A stretch of 56,635 nucleotides of DNA from Zygnema cylindricum (Eukaryota; Streptophyta; Zygnematophyceae; Zygnematales; Zygnemataceae): the NCBI GenBank assembly GCA_037447655.1, contig JBBHKE010003214.1, positions 1 through 56,635 on the forward strand, in the 5' to 3' direction. Position 1 is the stretch's first letter, and every line of letters starts with the position of its first letter. Under the pieces are notes generated by a model. That model was not told where the DNA came from and did not search any database. It worked only from the letters and a program-made list of their open reading frames with translations. This document shows, in pieces, positions 11,426 through 21,867 of the stretch. Position numbers and translations under genes: made by a program.

Positions 11426-12665
11426 AGAAACTTGCACTCGTTGTAAAGCCTACAATATACGTTAACAATAAAAATAAGGACACAAGCAAGAGGGCTTTAA
11501 GGCCCCTCCTCTCGAAAGAACATTGACCATAAAGTATAGAGGAACTCAGCTGAAGCAACACCCAAACACCCAAACACCCAAACATCTTGACCGCCACCTG
11601 ACTAAAATCATCCATAACACCGTGGTGTGCACAATCCAACTCCGTAGCGTCACGCCCAACTACTCCAACATGCCGACCTGTCTAACAACCAACAACAACT
11701 AAGGAAAGGTTTGCCAAAACAATGTCACCAAAAATACGGTGGTCAACATCGAGTCAATCCGTCGTGATGGAATAATATGTGAAATCTCCTAACAAAAACA
11801 ATACTCACCGTCACAAACAATAGTCGCAATAGTGTTGTGTGCCTGAATCAACTCTCCACTAGAGGAGCAATGACGCAATTGTATCCCCTCAATTGAAAGG
11901 CATGGTCGCATAAGCAAACGAAAGAGGCGAGTAAAGGTGGATGAGGGAGTTCAAGCTTGAACACAAGTGCGATGGTGAATTGAGCAGGGGTGAAACATAT
12001 AATGGAAAGAATAGGAATAGCCAATGGCCAAAGTTAAGAAACAGGCATGTGAAAAATCGGAAGGAAGCGCCTCAAGAAGGTCAGATCAAATGGGGGTGCA
12101 ACCTTATCAATTCTTAGATACACGTAAGTGGCTTAATTATAAGTGTGGGAAAAACCGACATACCCTCAAAATCAGGAGGAGAAATAGAACAAACAAGAAA
12201 ACGAGGCTGGTATGGATATAACACCGTTCAAAACACCAAGGATGATGGCAGTAAGAACAAGATTTTTCCCAACCGGTAAACAAGAGACAAGCATGGAGGT
12301 ATAAGACACCAACTCCTCAGGTAAGTAGGTAGAGACATCACAGTATTGTAGATAATAAACAAAACCCTCTTACATAATCAATAAAGGATGCCTAAATGAG
12401 AGCAGATTTAGTTGGAGGGGAAAGAGAAATGTGTTGCAAGTCATGGGCATTCTGACTTGGTTGTGATTCACTCCGACTATGAGTCACACTTGCACCAACT
12501 GGTATATTTGTCCCATATTTGTCCCAGCAGGTGCAAGAGGAGCACTTAGACCAGCAAGGACTGAGCCATTATCAGACATGACAGCAGAAGCAAACCAAAA
12601 TAGAAATACCTAGTTGACTAGATCTATATTGTAAGATATGTAACTTTAAATGAGAGAGGTCTTTC
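11426..12665. other. Unassigned repeat-like region
   Basis: No gene is supported. A stretch with short CAAACACC repeats (11570-11590) and scattered stops is present. A minus-strand frame near 12470-12580 begins MSDNGSVLAGLSAPLAP and may be a gag N-terminus, but it ends quickly. It is probably decayed retroelement sequence. Confidence 0.4.
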
Positions 12666-12935
12666 TGTTGTTTTTGAAGATTTAGTTTCGTGCGTACTCG
12701 TTGTTTCGTGTGTTTGCGATGTTTCGTGTGTACACGGTTTTTAGTGCGTACATGTTCACCAAGTGTAGCGTGTAGGTTTGCATTGTTTCATTGATTGGGG
12801 GAGTAAATGTATTGATAAACTTAAAGGGGCGTATAGGATTAATTGAGTGGCGTGGAACGCGTAATACAAATGGACGGCGGATCGCGAAGCAATCCGACTT
12901 GAAATATTAGAAGTGTTTGAAAATGTACACCGCCC

Positions 12936-13938
12936 TGCAATTTTGTGTCCTCCATTGGACTACGGAATTTAGGAAAGCCTCTAGGTAGTTCTTAACTAAC
13001 CCACTTTCATCCACAACCACTGCTACCCAAGCAAACGAATTGACAATTAGACTAAATCCTTGTGCAGTCTAGACTCCCGTGAGTCCGTAGCAAAAAAAAT
13101 CACTGAAAACGGCTCACCAGCCGATAAGTTATGAGGTGGCAAAAATGTCAATTTATACATACTCTCAAAGAGAGAGGTGGTCTACCCAAAAATTTGCTAA
13201 GTCCTAACCCCTCTCACAATCCCTATCTACTGAAGTACGAACCAATCAAATAATTGTATAGTACAGAAAGGTACTACGACCGATGTCCTTCTTGTACGGC
13301 ATGTGTACGACAAGGCCACTGAGTGGACGCGTGTCAATATTCCACTCGTCCGTATGTTCCCCGGAATTCTCGCGACCAAATGTCATCCCTCCACGTAGCG
13401 CCAGGTCATGCCACATCCGAAAATTCCAAAGTGACCATTCCGGGATCTCGGCGTCGACATATGCCGCTGGATTAAATCCGACATTAAATTTAAAATCGTC
13501 AAAACAAATGTCCGATTCATTTGTTTCGTGCGGGATCATGTTCGCACGGTATTTTAACTAGTTCTATGTTCCTTCATTTATAATTCAGTTGATCGGTTTC
13601 AAGATCTTGTCACAGTTTAAGTATTTATCAAACCTTATATAACTTAACAAACTTCTACGACAGACCGGTTAGAGCTGACGGCTACGCCTCGCTCTTCCGG
13701 TGGAGGCTCGAGTCCTACCGAACTCAACCTTTTGTTGAGAGTGACTTATGTCACTCTTTAATCCTGCCTATGGAGCTAAGGAAGCCATGGGTGAACCACT
13801 CTCTCTATCCTTAAATGACTATGACAAATATGGTGGCTAGAGAGAGGAGGTGGAGACAGGCTGTCCGCCTTTTTCATTTTCCATTTTACTGATTTATTTA
13901 GACCTAGAAAATACCCTATAATATTAGTAATTTCAACA
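12936..13938 (-). repeat. 3' LTR of Copia C (full length)
   Basis: This 1003-bp LTR ends in CA at 13938, followed by the pyrimidine run CTCCCCTT, the polypurine tract of the minus-strand element. It contains a segment with box A/box B-like words at 13661-13725. Confidence 0.85.
13661..13725 (+). other. tRNA-derived segment inside the Copia C LTR
   Basis: The segment has a D-arm-like word GGTTAGAGC and, about 40 bases on, GGCTCGAGTCC (13705-13715), one change from the pol III box B consensus GGTTCGANTCC. The right LTR copy (18611-18675) reads GGTTCTAGTCC at the same place, with a different single change. The ancestral LTR may have had a perfect box B. No cloverleaf with paired acceptor ends is evident, so this is not called as a functional tRNA gene. 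Confidence 0.45.
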
Positions 13939-13974
13939 CTCCCCTTATTTTCTAGTCTATCTTCAACTTCAGTT

Positions 13975-14460
13975 TTAGTCCACACTTTTCTCTGCACTAT
14001 TTAACTTGGGAGAAGGCACTTGTTTTGTCATCATATCAACCACCATTTCCTCATCAAATCTAAACACAAGATTCACAATTTTTTTCACAACTTTTTCTCT
14101 CACAAAACTCAATCTTATGTCCATATGCTTAGCCTTGAAATGATGTTTAAGATTTGCTGCAATTCCAATGGCAGCTTGATTATCACAAAACACTTCATGC
14201 ACTCTCTCCTTCATATACCCCAGTTCTTGCAACAAAGACTTGACATACATCAACTCTTTCACAGCAGAACAAGAGGCTATGTACTCAGCCTTCATAGTAG
14301 ACTGAGCAACCACCTTTTATTGCTTACTGCTCCAACAGCAAGCACCTTCCCCCACATACAACACATACCCAGAAGTGCATCTTCTCAAAGGTGCATCCCC
14401 ATAACTTGCATCACTCCAAGTGGTGATATCAGTGCGCTCCCCTCCAAAATGCAACCATAA
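13975..14460 (-). pseudogene. Copia C RNase H domain
   Basis: The minus strand encodes TSGYVLYVGEGACCWSSKQ, a stop, then STMKAEYIASCSAVKELMYV, VFCDNQAAIGIAANLKHHF and HMDIRLSFVREKV. This matches Copia RNase H, but with a stop within the substrate-binding part. It continues directly from RT. Confidence 0.88.
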
Positions 14461-15500
14461 ATATCTGGTTCCCACTAGATATTTCATGACTCTCTTGGCT
14501 GCCTCCCAGTCTCTCTTCCTATGATCATTAAAACTCTTATTGAGTACTCCAACTGCTGCAGCTTTGTCCGTCCTGGTACAGTTCGTAAAGTATATTAGAC
14601 TTGCTACAACCTACCAGTAGGGCATAGACTTCATAAACTCTCTCTCTTTTGGACTAATTTGATCATCTAAAATTATCAGTCCTCCTACACTTCCATCACT
14701 TACTTTTTCAAGTCCATGGAGTGGTACAACTGTTTGCCTTTTCCATCTGGAATATCTCAAGCATGTTACCCATTGCTTCTTTCTGAGTAAGTCTAATGAT
14801 CCTTTTCCCCCGATCTCTCTCTCCATTTGAATTCCCAAAATACATCTTGCCTCCCCTAAATCCTTTATATCAAATCTGCTTCTAAGATCTTTCTTGAACA
14901 TATTGATCTTTTCCAAAGACTTACTTAACACTAACAGATCACCCACATAAATTGCAATAAAAACTACACCATTCGCATCTTCAAACATATAGATAGAGTG
15001 GTCATGGCTGATCCGGATATATCTCAGACAGGTGAGAAACTCATATAGTTTCTTATTCCAGTGTCGTGGAGCCTGCTTCAACCCATATAAGGACTATATG
15101 AGCCTGCAAACCTTGCTCTCTTCTCCTTCCTCCACGAACCCCTCTGGATGTCGCATGAAAAAAACTTCCTCTAAACCACCATTGAGAAATGCGGTCTTAA
15201 TATCCATCTGGTGTATTTCCATGTCTTCCGCTACCGCTAGACTAAGGAGGATCCTTATTGATGGGAACCGAACAACTGGGGCAAAAGTCTCCTCATAGTC
15301 AATCCCCTCCTTTTGGGTGAACCCCTTTGCTTCCAACTGAGCCTTTTATCTCTCAATGGTATTATTTGGGTTCAGTTTTAGTTTAAACACCCATTTACAG
15401 CCAATCGGCTTTCTGTCCGGAGAAAGGTCCGCTAGTTCCCAAGTATTTGCTTCTATGATGGAGGCCATCTCATTGTTTATAGCTCTAATCCATGTGTCTT
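14461..15500 (-). pseudogene. Copia C reverse transcriptase with altered active site
   Basis: The minus strand carries [55 protein letters not shown] and [17 protein letters not shown]. The catalytic box reads IAIYVGDLLVLSK: the first Asp of the usual YVDD is Gly, which should abolish polymerase activity. Several stops and frame changes are also present (near 15090, 15345 and 14605). Confidence 0.9.
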
Positions 15501-16760
15501 TCTCCGGACTGTTCACTGCCTCCAAGTAAGAATAAGGCTCATCTGGGTGAGATAGCTTAGTTACCTTATGAGCGGCCTGTTTTTCTTATATCGTTCTGTT
15601 GCTCCTTCTCCCTCCCTCAAACTCTGAAGTTGGAATGGAGGAAAGTCTACGATATCTCCTTACGATCTCATCGCCTCCCCTGTTCATAAAAGTCGATTCC
15701 GGTTCCTCTTCTTCTGTCTCCTCGAAGTCCATAGTAATATGTGAGGTTTCCAGTGAGTCTCCTATATCTTAGATTTCCCTTGAATCTGCAATCACGGTTT
15801 CACTCATGTCCTTTTCAAGAACGACCGAGTTCTCCTCACTTTCGGACTCAAATCTGATTCTTATATTTTTGGTATATTTGAAGGGGTTAAATGACTTTCC
15901 TTCATCTATGACAACTAGGTGTTTGACCAGAATGATATCTTTCTTTGCTAAGTCATAGACTCTATATCCCTTGACATATTCATCATATCCTACAAAGTAT
16001 CCGAGTTTTCCCTTAGCAACTAGTTTCCAGTTTTCCCTATCCGTGTCAAGACTATAAACTTGGCTAAAAAATACTTTAAGGTGAGAAATATTTGGTTTCC
16101 TTCCAACCCATCTCTAATAAGGTGTCATTCCTTTTACGGCTGAGGTAAGGACTATATTTTTAATGTAGTTGGCATTGTTCATGGCTTTTGCCCAAAATCT
16201 ATTTCCTGTTTTATTGTTGGCCAACATACTGCATACACTATCTTCTAGTGTTCGGTTGAACCTCTCAGCTACCCCATTTTGTTACGCGTTATATTGTATA
16301 GTTTTTTGGTGCCATTCTTCCTCATCTCTCAAGTATTCCTCAAACTGGTTAGAGTTATATTCTCCCCCATTATCACTCGTTATTCTCTTAATGAGGGTTC
16401 CATGCAATTTCTCATTCCACGCTTTATATTCTTTGAAGTAAGTTGGTGTTTTAGACTTTGTTTTTAGGAAGTAGTCTCTAGAGTATCTAGACCAGTCATC
16501 GGTTATTGTCAACATATATCTTTTCCTCCTACAGAAGGTACTTTTGCCGGTCCCCAGATATCTGTTTACACTAAATCTAGTACTTTCTCACCCTTATATA
16601 TTTGGCGGCTTTGGGAAAGGGAAGTCTGTGAGCCTTACTTTGAGCACAGCCACTAGAATCATCCACCATATCATTATCCCCAAACTGAATGCCTTGTACT
16701 ACACCAAGCTTCTTCATTTCCCCCAGCCTTTCAAAATGCACATGGCAGAACTACTTATGC
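15501..16760 (-). pseudogene. Copia C integrase and linker
   Basis: The minus-strand integrase core has TITDDWSRYSRDYFLKTKSK and ITSDNGGEYNSNQFEEYL (16282-16515). The C-terminal region and the charged linker to RT are in 15600-16280. Frames are broken repeatedly. Confidence 0.85.
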
Positions 16761-17200
16761 CAAATCATCAACTTTGGAACACCAACATAGTAAGCATTCT
16801 TCTTTTCATTATTCAGGTTAAGCCTAAACATTCCTTGGCTACCCTTATCTGCCGTGAAGTAGACTTTATCTCCATACTTAGCTGTAAAGACTCCCTTTCT
16901 AGTGAAGGTATCAAACTCTTTATCATCTAACACAGACGTAGAGACAAGATTATTACTCAGCTGAGGAATGTAGAGTACATCTGAGAAGGTGAGTATAGAA
17001 GTCTTACCCTCCACTAAGACTTTCAGATATACCGACCCCACTAGATCTGCAGTAACCACTCTCCCATCTCTATACTCTATCTCTACAATAGGGATCTTTC
17101 TTAGCTTAATAAAGAGGCGCTTATCACGACACATATGCATGGATGCACCTGAGTCGATGATCCATCTTTCTTGTGGAGCTTCCCGAATTTCTCTGAGAGC
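16751..17200 (-). pseudogene. Copia C protease and pre-integrase
   Basis: A minus-strand frame preceded by WIIDSGASMHMC, the DSG aspartic-protease motif, runs through LTFSDVLYIPQLSNNLVSTS to the GAG_pre-integrase segment MIWHK. This is the longest undamaged part of the element (129 codons). Confidence 0.88.
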
Positions 17201-18300
17201 ACACTTCTGTTTCCGAGGGATCTCCTTCTCCTCTAGACTCTCGTCAAGAAGAAGCTCCCCGTCCTCCTCCTAAGAGGACTCGTCCTCGGTCTCTCCTTTC
17301 CTTTTTGTGACCACAAGCGCCTTCTTCTTCCCTCCAGAAGAATTCCCTCCACCGTTCTCTTGGAGCCTCAGCTCCGACAGTTTGACACAATCCGCTATGA
17401 AGTGTCCCGGCTTTTTACGAAAATGACAAAGACCCTTTGGGGGCCTCGGTCCTCGACACTGATCATTCTCTCCTTTGTCCTGTTTCTTCTCATCCTATCC
17501 CCACTGGTTTGCTCCTGCAGCTAGAGCTTGGATGCTCTTTCCCCCTCTCCTAATCTCAATTGTGTTTTCCTGCACAAGTATCATCCAAACCACTGTGTTC
17601 CACTTCATGGACTGTCAATCATTTCCTGTACTCGGTACACAATGTTTTCATACTCGTCGGGTAACTTCATGAAGAGAGTGTTAACTTTCATCTTCATTGT
17701 ACCAGTCCACCCAGCCCTCTCCATCTCCATATACAAACAAGAGAGATCATTGCAATAGTCTAACATCTTTCCCCCTTAGTAAGTGTAATTCCCTAACTTT
17801 TGTTAAACCAACTGGAGCTCCTGTATAGTACCAGCTCTATAGATTTCAACAAAACTCACCCATAACTCCTCGGCCTTGTAAATGTGAAGGTGGGGGGTTG
17901 CCAAAGCCCGAGTGATGTGTCTTAGAATGAAGTTTTTGCCAGCCATGTTGATGTCTTCCCACGTTTGGGTATTGTTTATCGCGCTCTATACGGCCGCCGC
18001 TCTGGGTGCCGTGGCAATACGAGTAAGAGTTGTCTCCTTCTCTTTCCCCTTTTCGGACACAGTGATGTCCCTATCATCTGTCTCCTCTGCTGCAGCAAAT
18101 GTTGCTGTAGAAATCTTTATTCCACCAAACCCTGGTGGAGTTCGCTGAGGTGGACGTTTCACCTGTCTACTGACAATACCCCAGTATCGTTTTTTGTACA
18201 AAACCCCAGTCATCATGGCTTCCAAATAGACGAAACGAAATCCATTGAAGATGGGCACCCAAGAGGGTGGGCCCGTAACCTGCAATTTTGTGTCCTCCAT
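17201..18300 (-). pseudogene. Copia C gag
   Basis: The minus-strand start at 18300 gives MEDTKLQVTGPPSWVPIFNG, then a UBN2-like body with several stops, then a knuckle remnant GLCHFRKKPGHFIADC near 17370-17440 in which the second Cys is Arg. Gag begins inside the 5' LTR (edge at 18281) and reads through the primer site. Confidence 0.82.
18264..18280 (-). promoter_or_regulatory. Half-tRNA primer site of Copia C, inside gag
   Basis: Plus strand GGTGGGCCCGTAACC directly abuts the LTR start at 18281. It matches the initiator tRNA-Met anticodon region (GGTGGGCCCATAACC) with one mismatch. The same bases encode VTGPP in gag. Confidence 0.7.
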
Positions 18301-18861
18301 TGGACTACAGAATTCATAAAGCCTCTAGGTAGTTTTTAACTAACCCACTTTCAGCAACAACCAGTGTTAACCAAGCAGACGAATAGACAATCTGATTGCA
18401 CTCTGTGACATATGCCGTTGGATTAAATCCGACATTAAATTTTAGTCGTCGAAACAAATGTCCGATTCATTTCTTTCGTGCGGGATCATGTTCACACGGT
18501 ATTTTAACTTGTTCTATGTTCTTTCATTTACAATTCAGTTAATCGGTTTCATTATCTTGTCACAGTTTAAGTATTTATCAAACCCTATATAACTTAACGA
18601 ACTTCTACGACAGACCGGTTAGAGCTGACGGCTACGCCTCGCTCTGCCAGTGGAGGTTCTAGTCCAGCCGGACTCAACCTTTTATTGAGAGTGTCTTATG
18701 TCAAGCAGCCATGGCTCAACCACCCTCTCTATCCTTCAGTGACTACAACAAGTATGGTGGCTAGTGAGAGGAGGTGGAGGCAAACATCAGCCTTTTTCTT
18801 TTTCCATTTTACTGATTTATTTAGACCTAGAAAATACCCTATAAATCTAGTAATTTCAACA
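18281..18861 (-). repeat. 5' LTR of Copia C, internally deleted
   Basis: Shares both ends with 12936-13938 but lacks about 400 bp of its middle. It holds the gag start codon and a second copy of the tRNA-like segment (18611-18675). Confidence 0.85.
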
Positions 18862-19814
18862 CGTACAAAACATAACGCTACAAGTGCATTAGTGAAAAAA
18901 GACGTCGCCGGTACGTCGTATCAATTTTGGACCATTGTACTTTTTAATTGGCCAGCGGCATTTATGATGAAGTTCGTGGTTACGGTTCCGTTTGATTTGG
19001 ATGACATGATGTCATTTCCGCAAGTGGATCATGTTACATTTGACGGCGGACTGTTTCCGCCGCTATTTTACAAAGGTTAATATTTTGTGATATATTATTA
19101 AGTGGTTTAGGGTTTTGACAGTTTAATTAGTGTGTGTGTAGTGTCAAACTTCTAGACAAGTGTACGTTTATAGTTGTTTGACCCTCAAGTGTAGACTTAC
19201 GATTAAATTACTCCTAGTAGTAGTTTATTACACTTAAATAGGACTTAGTGATAGTTACATGATTGGCTGACATCTTACAAGTGCATATATAGCTATGGGC
19301 TTTGTTAGCGATATCATCAATGCTTAGCGTGAAAAGTAGGGACCGAAGATGTAGTCTTTTAAGAATGCCGACTAGATCATGCACTTAAGTGATACATTTA
19401 AATATGTGATTATACATTTGGTTATGTGGGATGACATTCATTTATTATTATTTATATATGTTAATTTTATGTTTGTTGGTCATGCATTGTACATGTATTT
19501 GTTTTGTTGTTTAATGCACCTGTGTATGCATTTGTCCTAGGGTGGTCCTAGGTTTTCCGCAGATTTGCAAACCTATTGTGTGTTTGGTCTATGTGAAATG
19601 GTCGCACGTTTGCATATCTATGGTGTGTGTGATCTGTGTTTTTGGGAGACCTATGGTGTGTCTAATAGGGATTTTCTAGTATTGTGTTTGGGAATGCATT
19701 CATTTATTTGGAGGGCATTCATTTCAAAGGATTTTTCATTGGACCAGATTTGCTTAGCTTTACGGTTGATAGTTTGGGTCGCTTCTGCGGTCTCTTGTAG
19801 ACCAAATAACAACA

Positions 19815-20462
19815 TCCTCATCCTCCGTTTCCTCCTCGTGTAACTGTGTTATAGGAGCCTTTTTCTTTCCTTTTAGAGGTTCGCTGATTTGCCCCTACTT
19901 TAACCGAAGTTCGGTTATTTTAGTGCACTCCGCCATATAGTGCCCTTGTTTCGTACAAAAATGACACTAACCCTTGGGAGCCCTCGGTTCGAGCTTATCG
20001 GTTTGATATTTCTGCCCCCCCCCTCCATAATTTCCAACAAGCTTTTAGTGATTCTTGTTCCTCCAATCGGTCCCGGCTACCAAGGCGTACCCACTTTTTC
20101 CTGCCCTTCGGATCTCTGTTGTATTTGAATGCCCTTTCTACTTGCAAATGAGGAGATACAAGTCCTTGAGTAAGATGGCGGAGGATGAAATGCTTGTCTG
20201 CTATTTTGTTATAGTCCCAGGTATCAATATCATTCTCCTCATTCCTAACAATAGGTGACTTGAATGCTGAACTAGTTGCTATAGGTGTGATTGTCTCCTT
20301 ATCCTTTCCTTTGTCCACCACCTCCCCTTCCTTTGTCTCCTCTATTAGAGATGGATCTGCATCTTGTACAATGAGATAGTGCGCTCGTACAAATCTGAAT
20401 TCAGATTGTACGGTCGAAAAATCGTTAACCATTGCTAAATTCTGACACAAGCCTAGTATCAC
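19815..20462 (-). pseudogene. Copia D gag fragment
   Basis: A minus-strand frame at 19995-20462 reads like Copia C gag (EFRFVRAHYLIVQ, then KGKDKETITPIATSS, then NKIADKHFILRHLTQGLVSP). A different frame carries an intact CX2CX4HX4C knuckle, CHFCTKQGHYMAEC, near 19920-19965. The post-knuckle acidic linker HEEETEDE ends at the edge of the old solo LTR, which therefore inserted between gag and protease. The rest of pol may be the minus-strand block at 9426-11344. Confidence 0.8.
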
Positions 20463-21625
20463 TAGTAGGAAAAGAGAAGAAAACTTTATTACAGAAAGTG
20501 CGATGGAAAAACCATCAAATTACAAAGGGGGCAAAAAAAAGGAAAATAACATTTAAAGACTACAAGAGCCAACAGTTACTAAAAACAAAACAAAACAAAC
20601 AAATGTTGAAAACAAAGGCAACTATGTTAACTAGAAAGACTAAACAAAAAACCAAAGATGATTAGACAAAAAAAAAAAAACCACTCTATATGATGCCCCA
20701 CAGCCTTAACAAACTAAATTCCACACCCCCGAAAATCGTGGATGTGGACTGGATCCCGTCGAGGAAGGTTTGGGAGGCCACGCCTATCATCCGACACCGT
20801 GCTTCAACAGAGAAGAGTCGCAGCTTGCGCTCGTTGAAGGGCAACTGATACACGCTGACGGTAAAAGGCAACGAGAAGGCTTGGGGGAGGGCTCCTTAGA
20901 CCCCTGGATTCAAAAGCTCTTTTAGCACAGTTTCAGAGAAAATCATCGAAAGACTTATCCAAAGAACCAAAAATCTCTACTGCAAACCGCCACGCCTATA
21001 TGCACTACCACGCCTATATGCACTGCCTGTAGAGAATAAACGTGGGTCCACGGATCAATAAGGACCACATCACTCCAAGGTCCGCCAGTCCCGTGGAAGA
21101 AAACCAAGTCAACCCGAGGACTTGGAGACCACTTGATTGGGAACGAGGAGGTAACATATGAGAAAATTCCTCGCTTCATAGTAAAACACGGTTGCGAAGA
21201 TAATCTACAGACAGTTTTCCGACACAACCTAGCGGAAACATGGCCTGCAATCAAGAGTACTGCAAGTACTCGTACACTTACTTGTCAACTCCTTATGGAG
21301 GTACAACCTTAAGCGTTAAGCAATTTTCGTTACGCTTTCGTAAAATTTATTTCTAACAATAGGTTGGCAATGAAACATCGCTCTTTGATTTTGCCATTTT
21401 GCCATTTTGAGCCCATAACGAAAATTCTGGTGGGTCGATTTAAAATCCCCCAAATAGTGCTGAAATTTAGTGCGAAGTCCCAAAACGTGCGTAGTTTTCC
21501 CAATACGCCGATACTGACGATTCTGATCGTACGAAATGTACGGTATCCCGATCTGATTTCAAATGTCCGCGTTTAGACGATAGCTACAGGACGATTCAGC
21601 CTGCATCTTCGATCTCCCGGTCGAC
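20463..21625. other. Intergenic region upstream of the exostosin gene
   Basis: A-rich sequence at 20500-20680, then a moderately GC-rich stretch (20690-21300) without supported ORFs, then 21300-21625. The latter should hold the promoter and 5' UTR of the exostosin gene. No confident TATA box or regulatory motif can be named. Confidence 0.4.
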
Positions 21626-21867
21626 ATGGCAGCCCCGACTTCCTTTCGCACGTCCGTACGCTATGTACGGCTTGTACGGATGCCACGTATTCGCACACTT
21701 CTTCAGTTGCTGCTGGGCGGTGCTGTTTGTCTGCTTCTGGTGGCGACCATGGCGCCTGGGAGCGCAGAATTCTGGACGGCTATGGCAGCAAGGCTGGCAG
21801 AGGCGTCGAGGCGGATGAATCCGGCAGAGGCTCTGTGTCTTCGAGAAGGCGCAAGTCTCCCTTGCAG
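21626..21867 (+). CDS. Exon 1: signal anchor and stem of the exostosin protein
   Basis: Starts MAAPTSFRTSVRYVRLVRM (net positive, cytosolic), then a hydrophobic segment LLQLLLGGAVCLLLVATM, then a short lumenal stem ending in LPC plus two bases of an Arg codon. The donor CAG|GTGGTG leaves TGC AG, and exon 2 begins G TGT, giving Cys-Arg-Cys exactly as at the module 1-2 junction (TGC AG|G TGT). This matching phase is the main reason for assigning exon 1 to this gene despite the 1.8-kb intron. The ATG is the first in the frame. Confidence 0.8.

Larger units (their letters stand above)
9038..11430. mobile_element. Copia fragment B with an inverted internal segment
   Basis: Plus-strand gag (about 9150-9407) and plus-strand RT (11345-11425) bracket a minus-strand block (9426-11344) carrying protease, integrase and the RT start. 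An 18-bp sequence, AGAACTCGAAAAGGAGAT, lies at 11345-11362 and as its exact reverse complement at 9408-9425, right at both junctions. Flipping the block back gives the normal order gag, protease, integrase, RT on the plus strand, with roughly 30 RT codons missing at the right junction. A second reading is that two separate elements collided here. Confidence 0.8.
12936..18861 (-). mobile_element. Copia element C
   Basis: A complete but degenerate minus-strand Copia element: 5' LTR 18281-18861, primer site 18264-18280, gag, protease, integrase, RT, RNase H, polypurine tract at 13939-13946, 3' LTR 12936-13938. LTRs begin TGCAATTTTGTGTCC and end TTTCAACA. The right LTR is 581 bp and the left 1003 bp, because a ~400-bp segment (about 13060-13455) is missing from the right. 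The flanking 5-mers CGCCC and CGTAC do not match, so no target duplication is visible. Confidence 0.9.
12666..19814 (+). mobile_element. Old solo LTR of the young-element family, split by Copia C
   Basis: The segments 12666-12935 and 18862-19814 together form a diverged reverse-complement copy of the 1354-bp LTR at 2728-4081. The left piece starts TGTTGTTTTTGAAGATTTAG. The right piece ends with the TCTTGTAGACCAAATAACAACA region. The missing middle is exactly where Copia C inserted. No internal core or second LTR is visible beside it. Five-base flanks (CTTTC and TCCTC) do not match. Orientation is opposite to the young copy. Confidence 0.85.
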
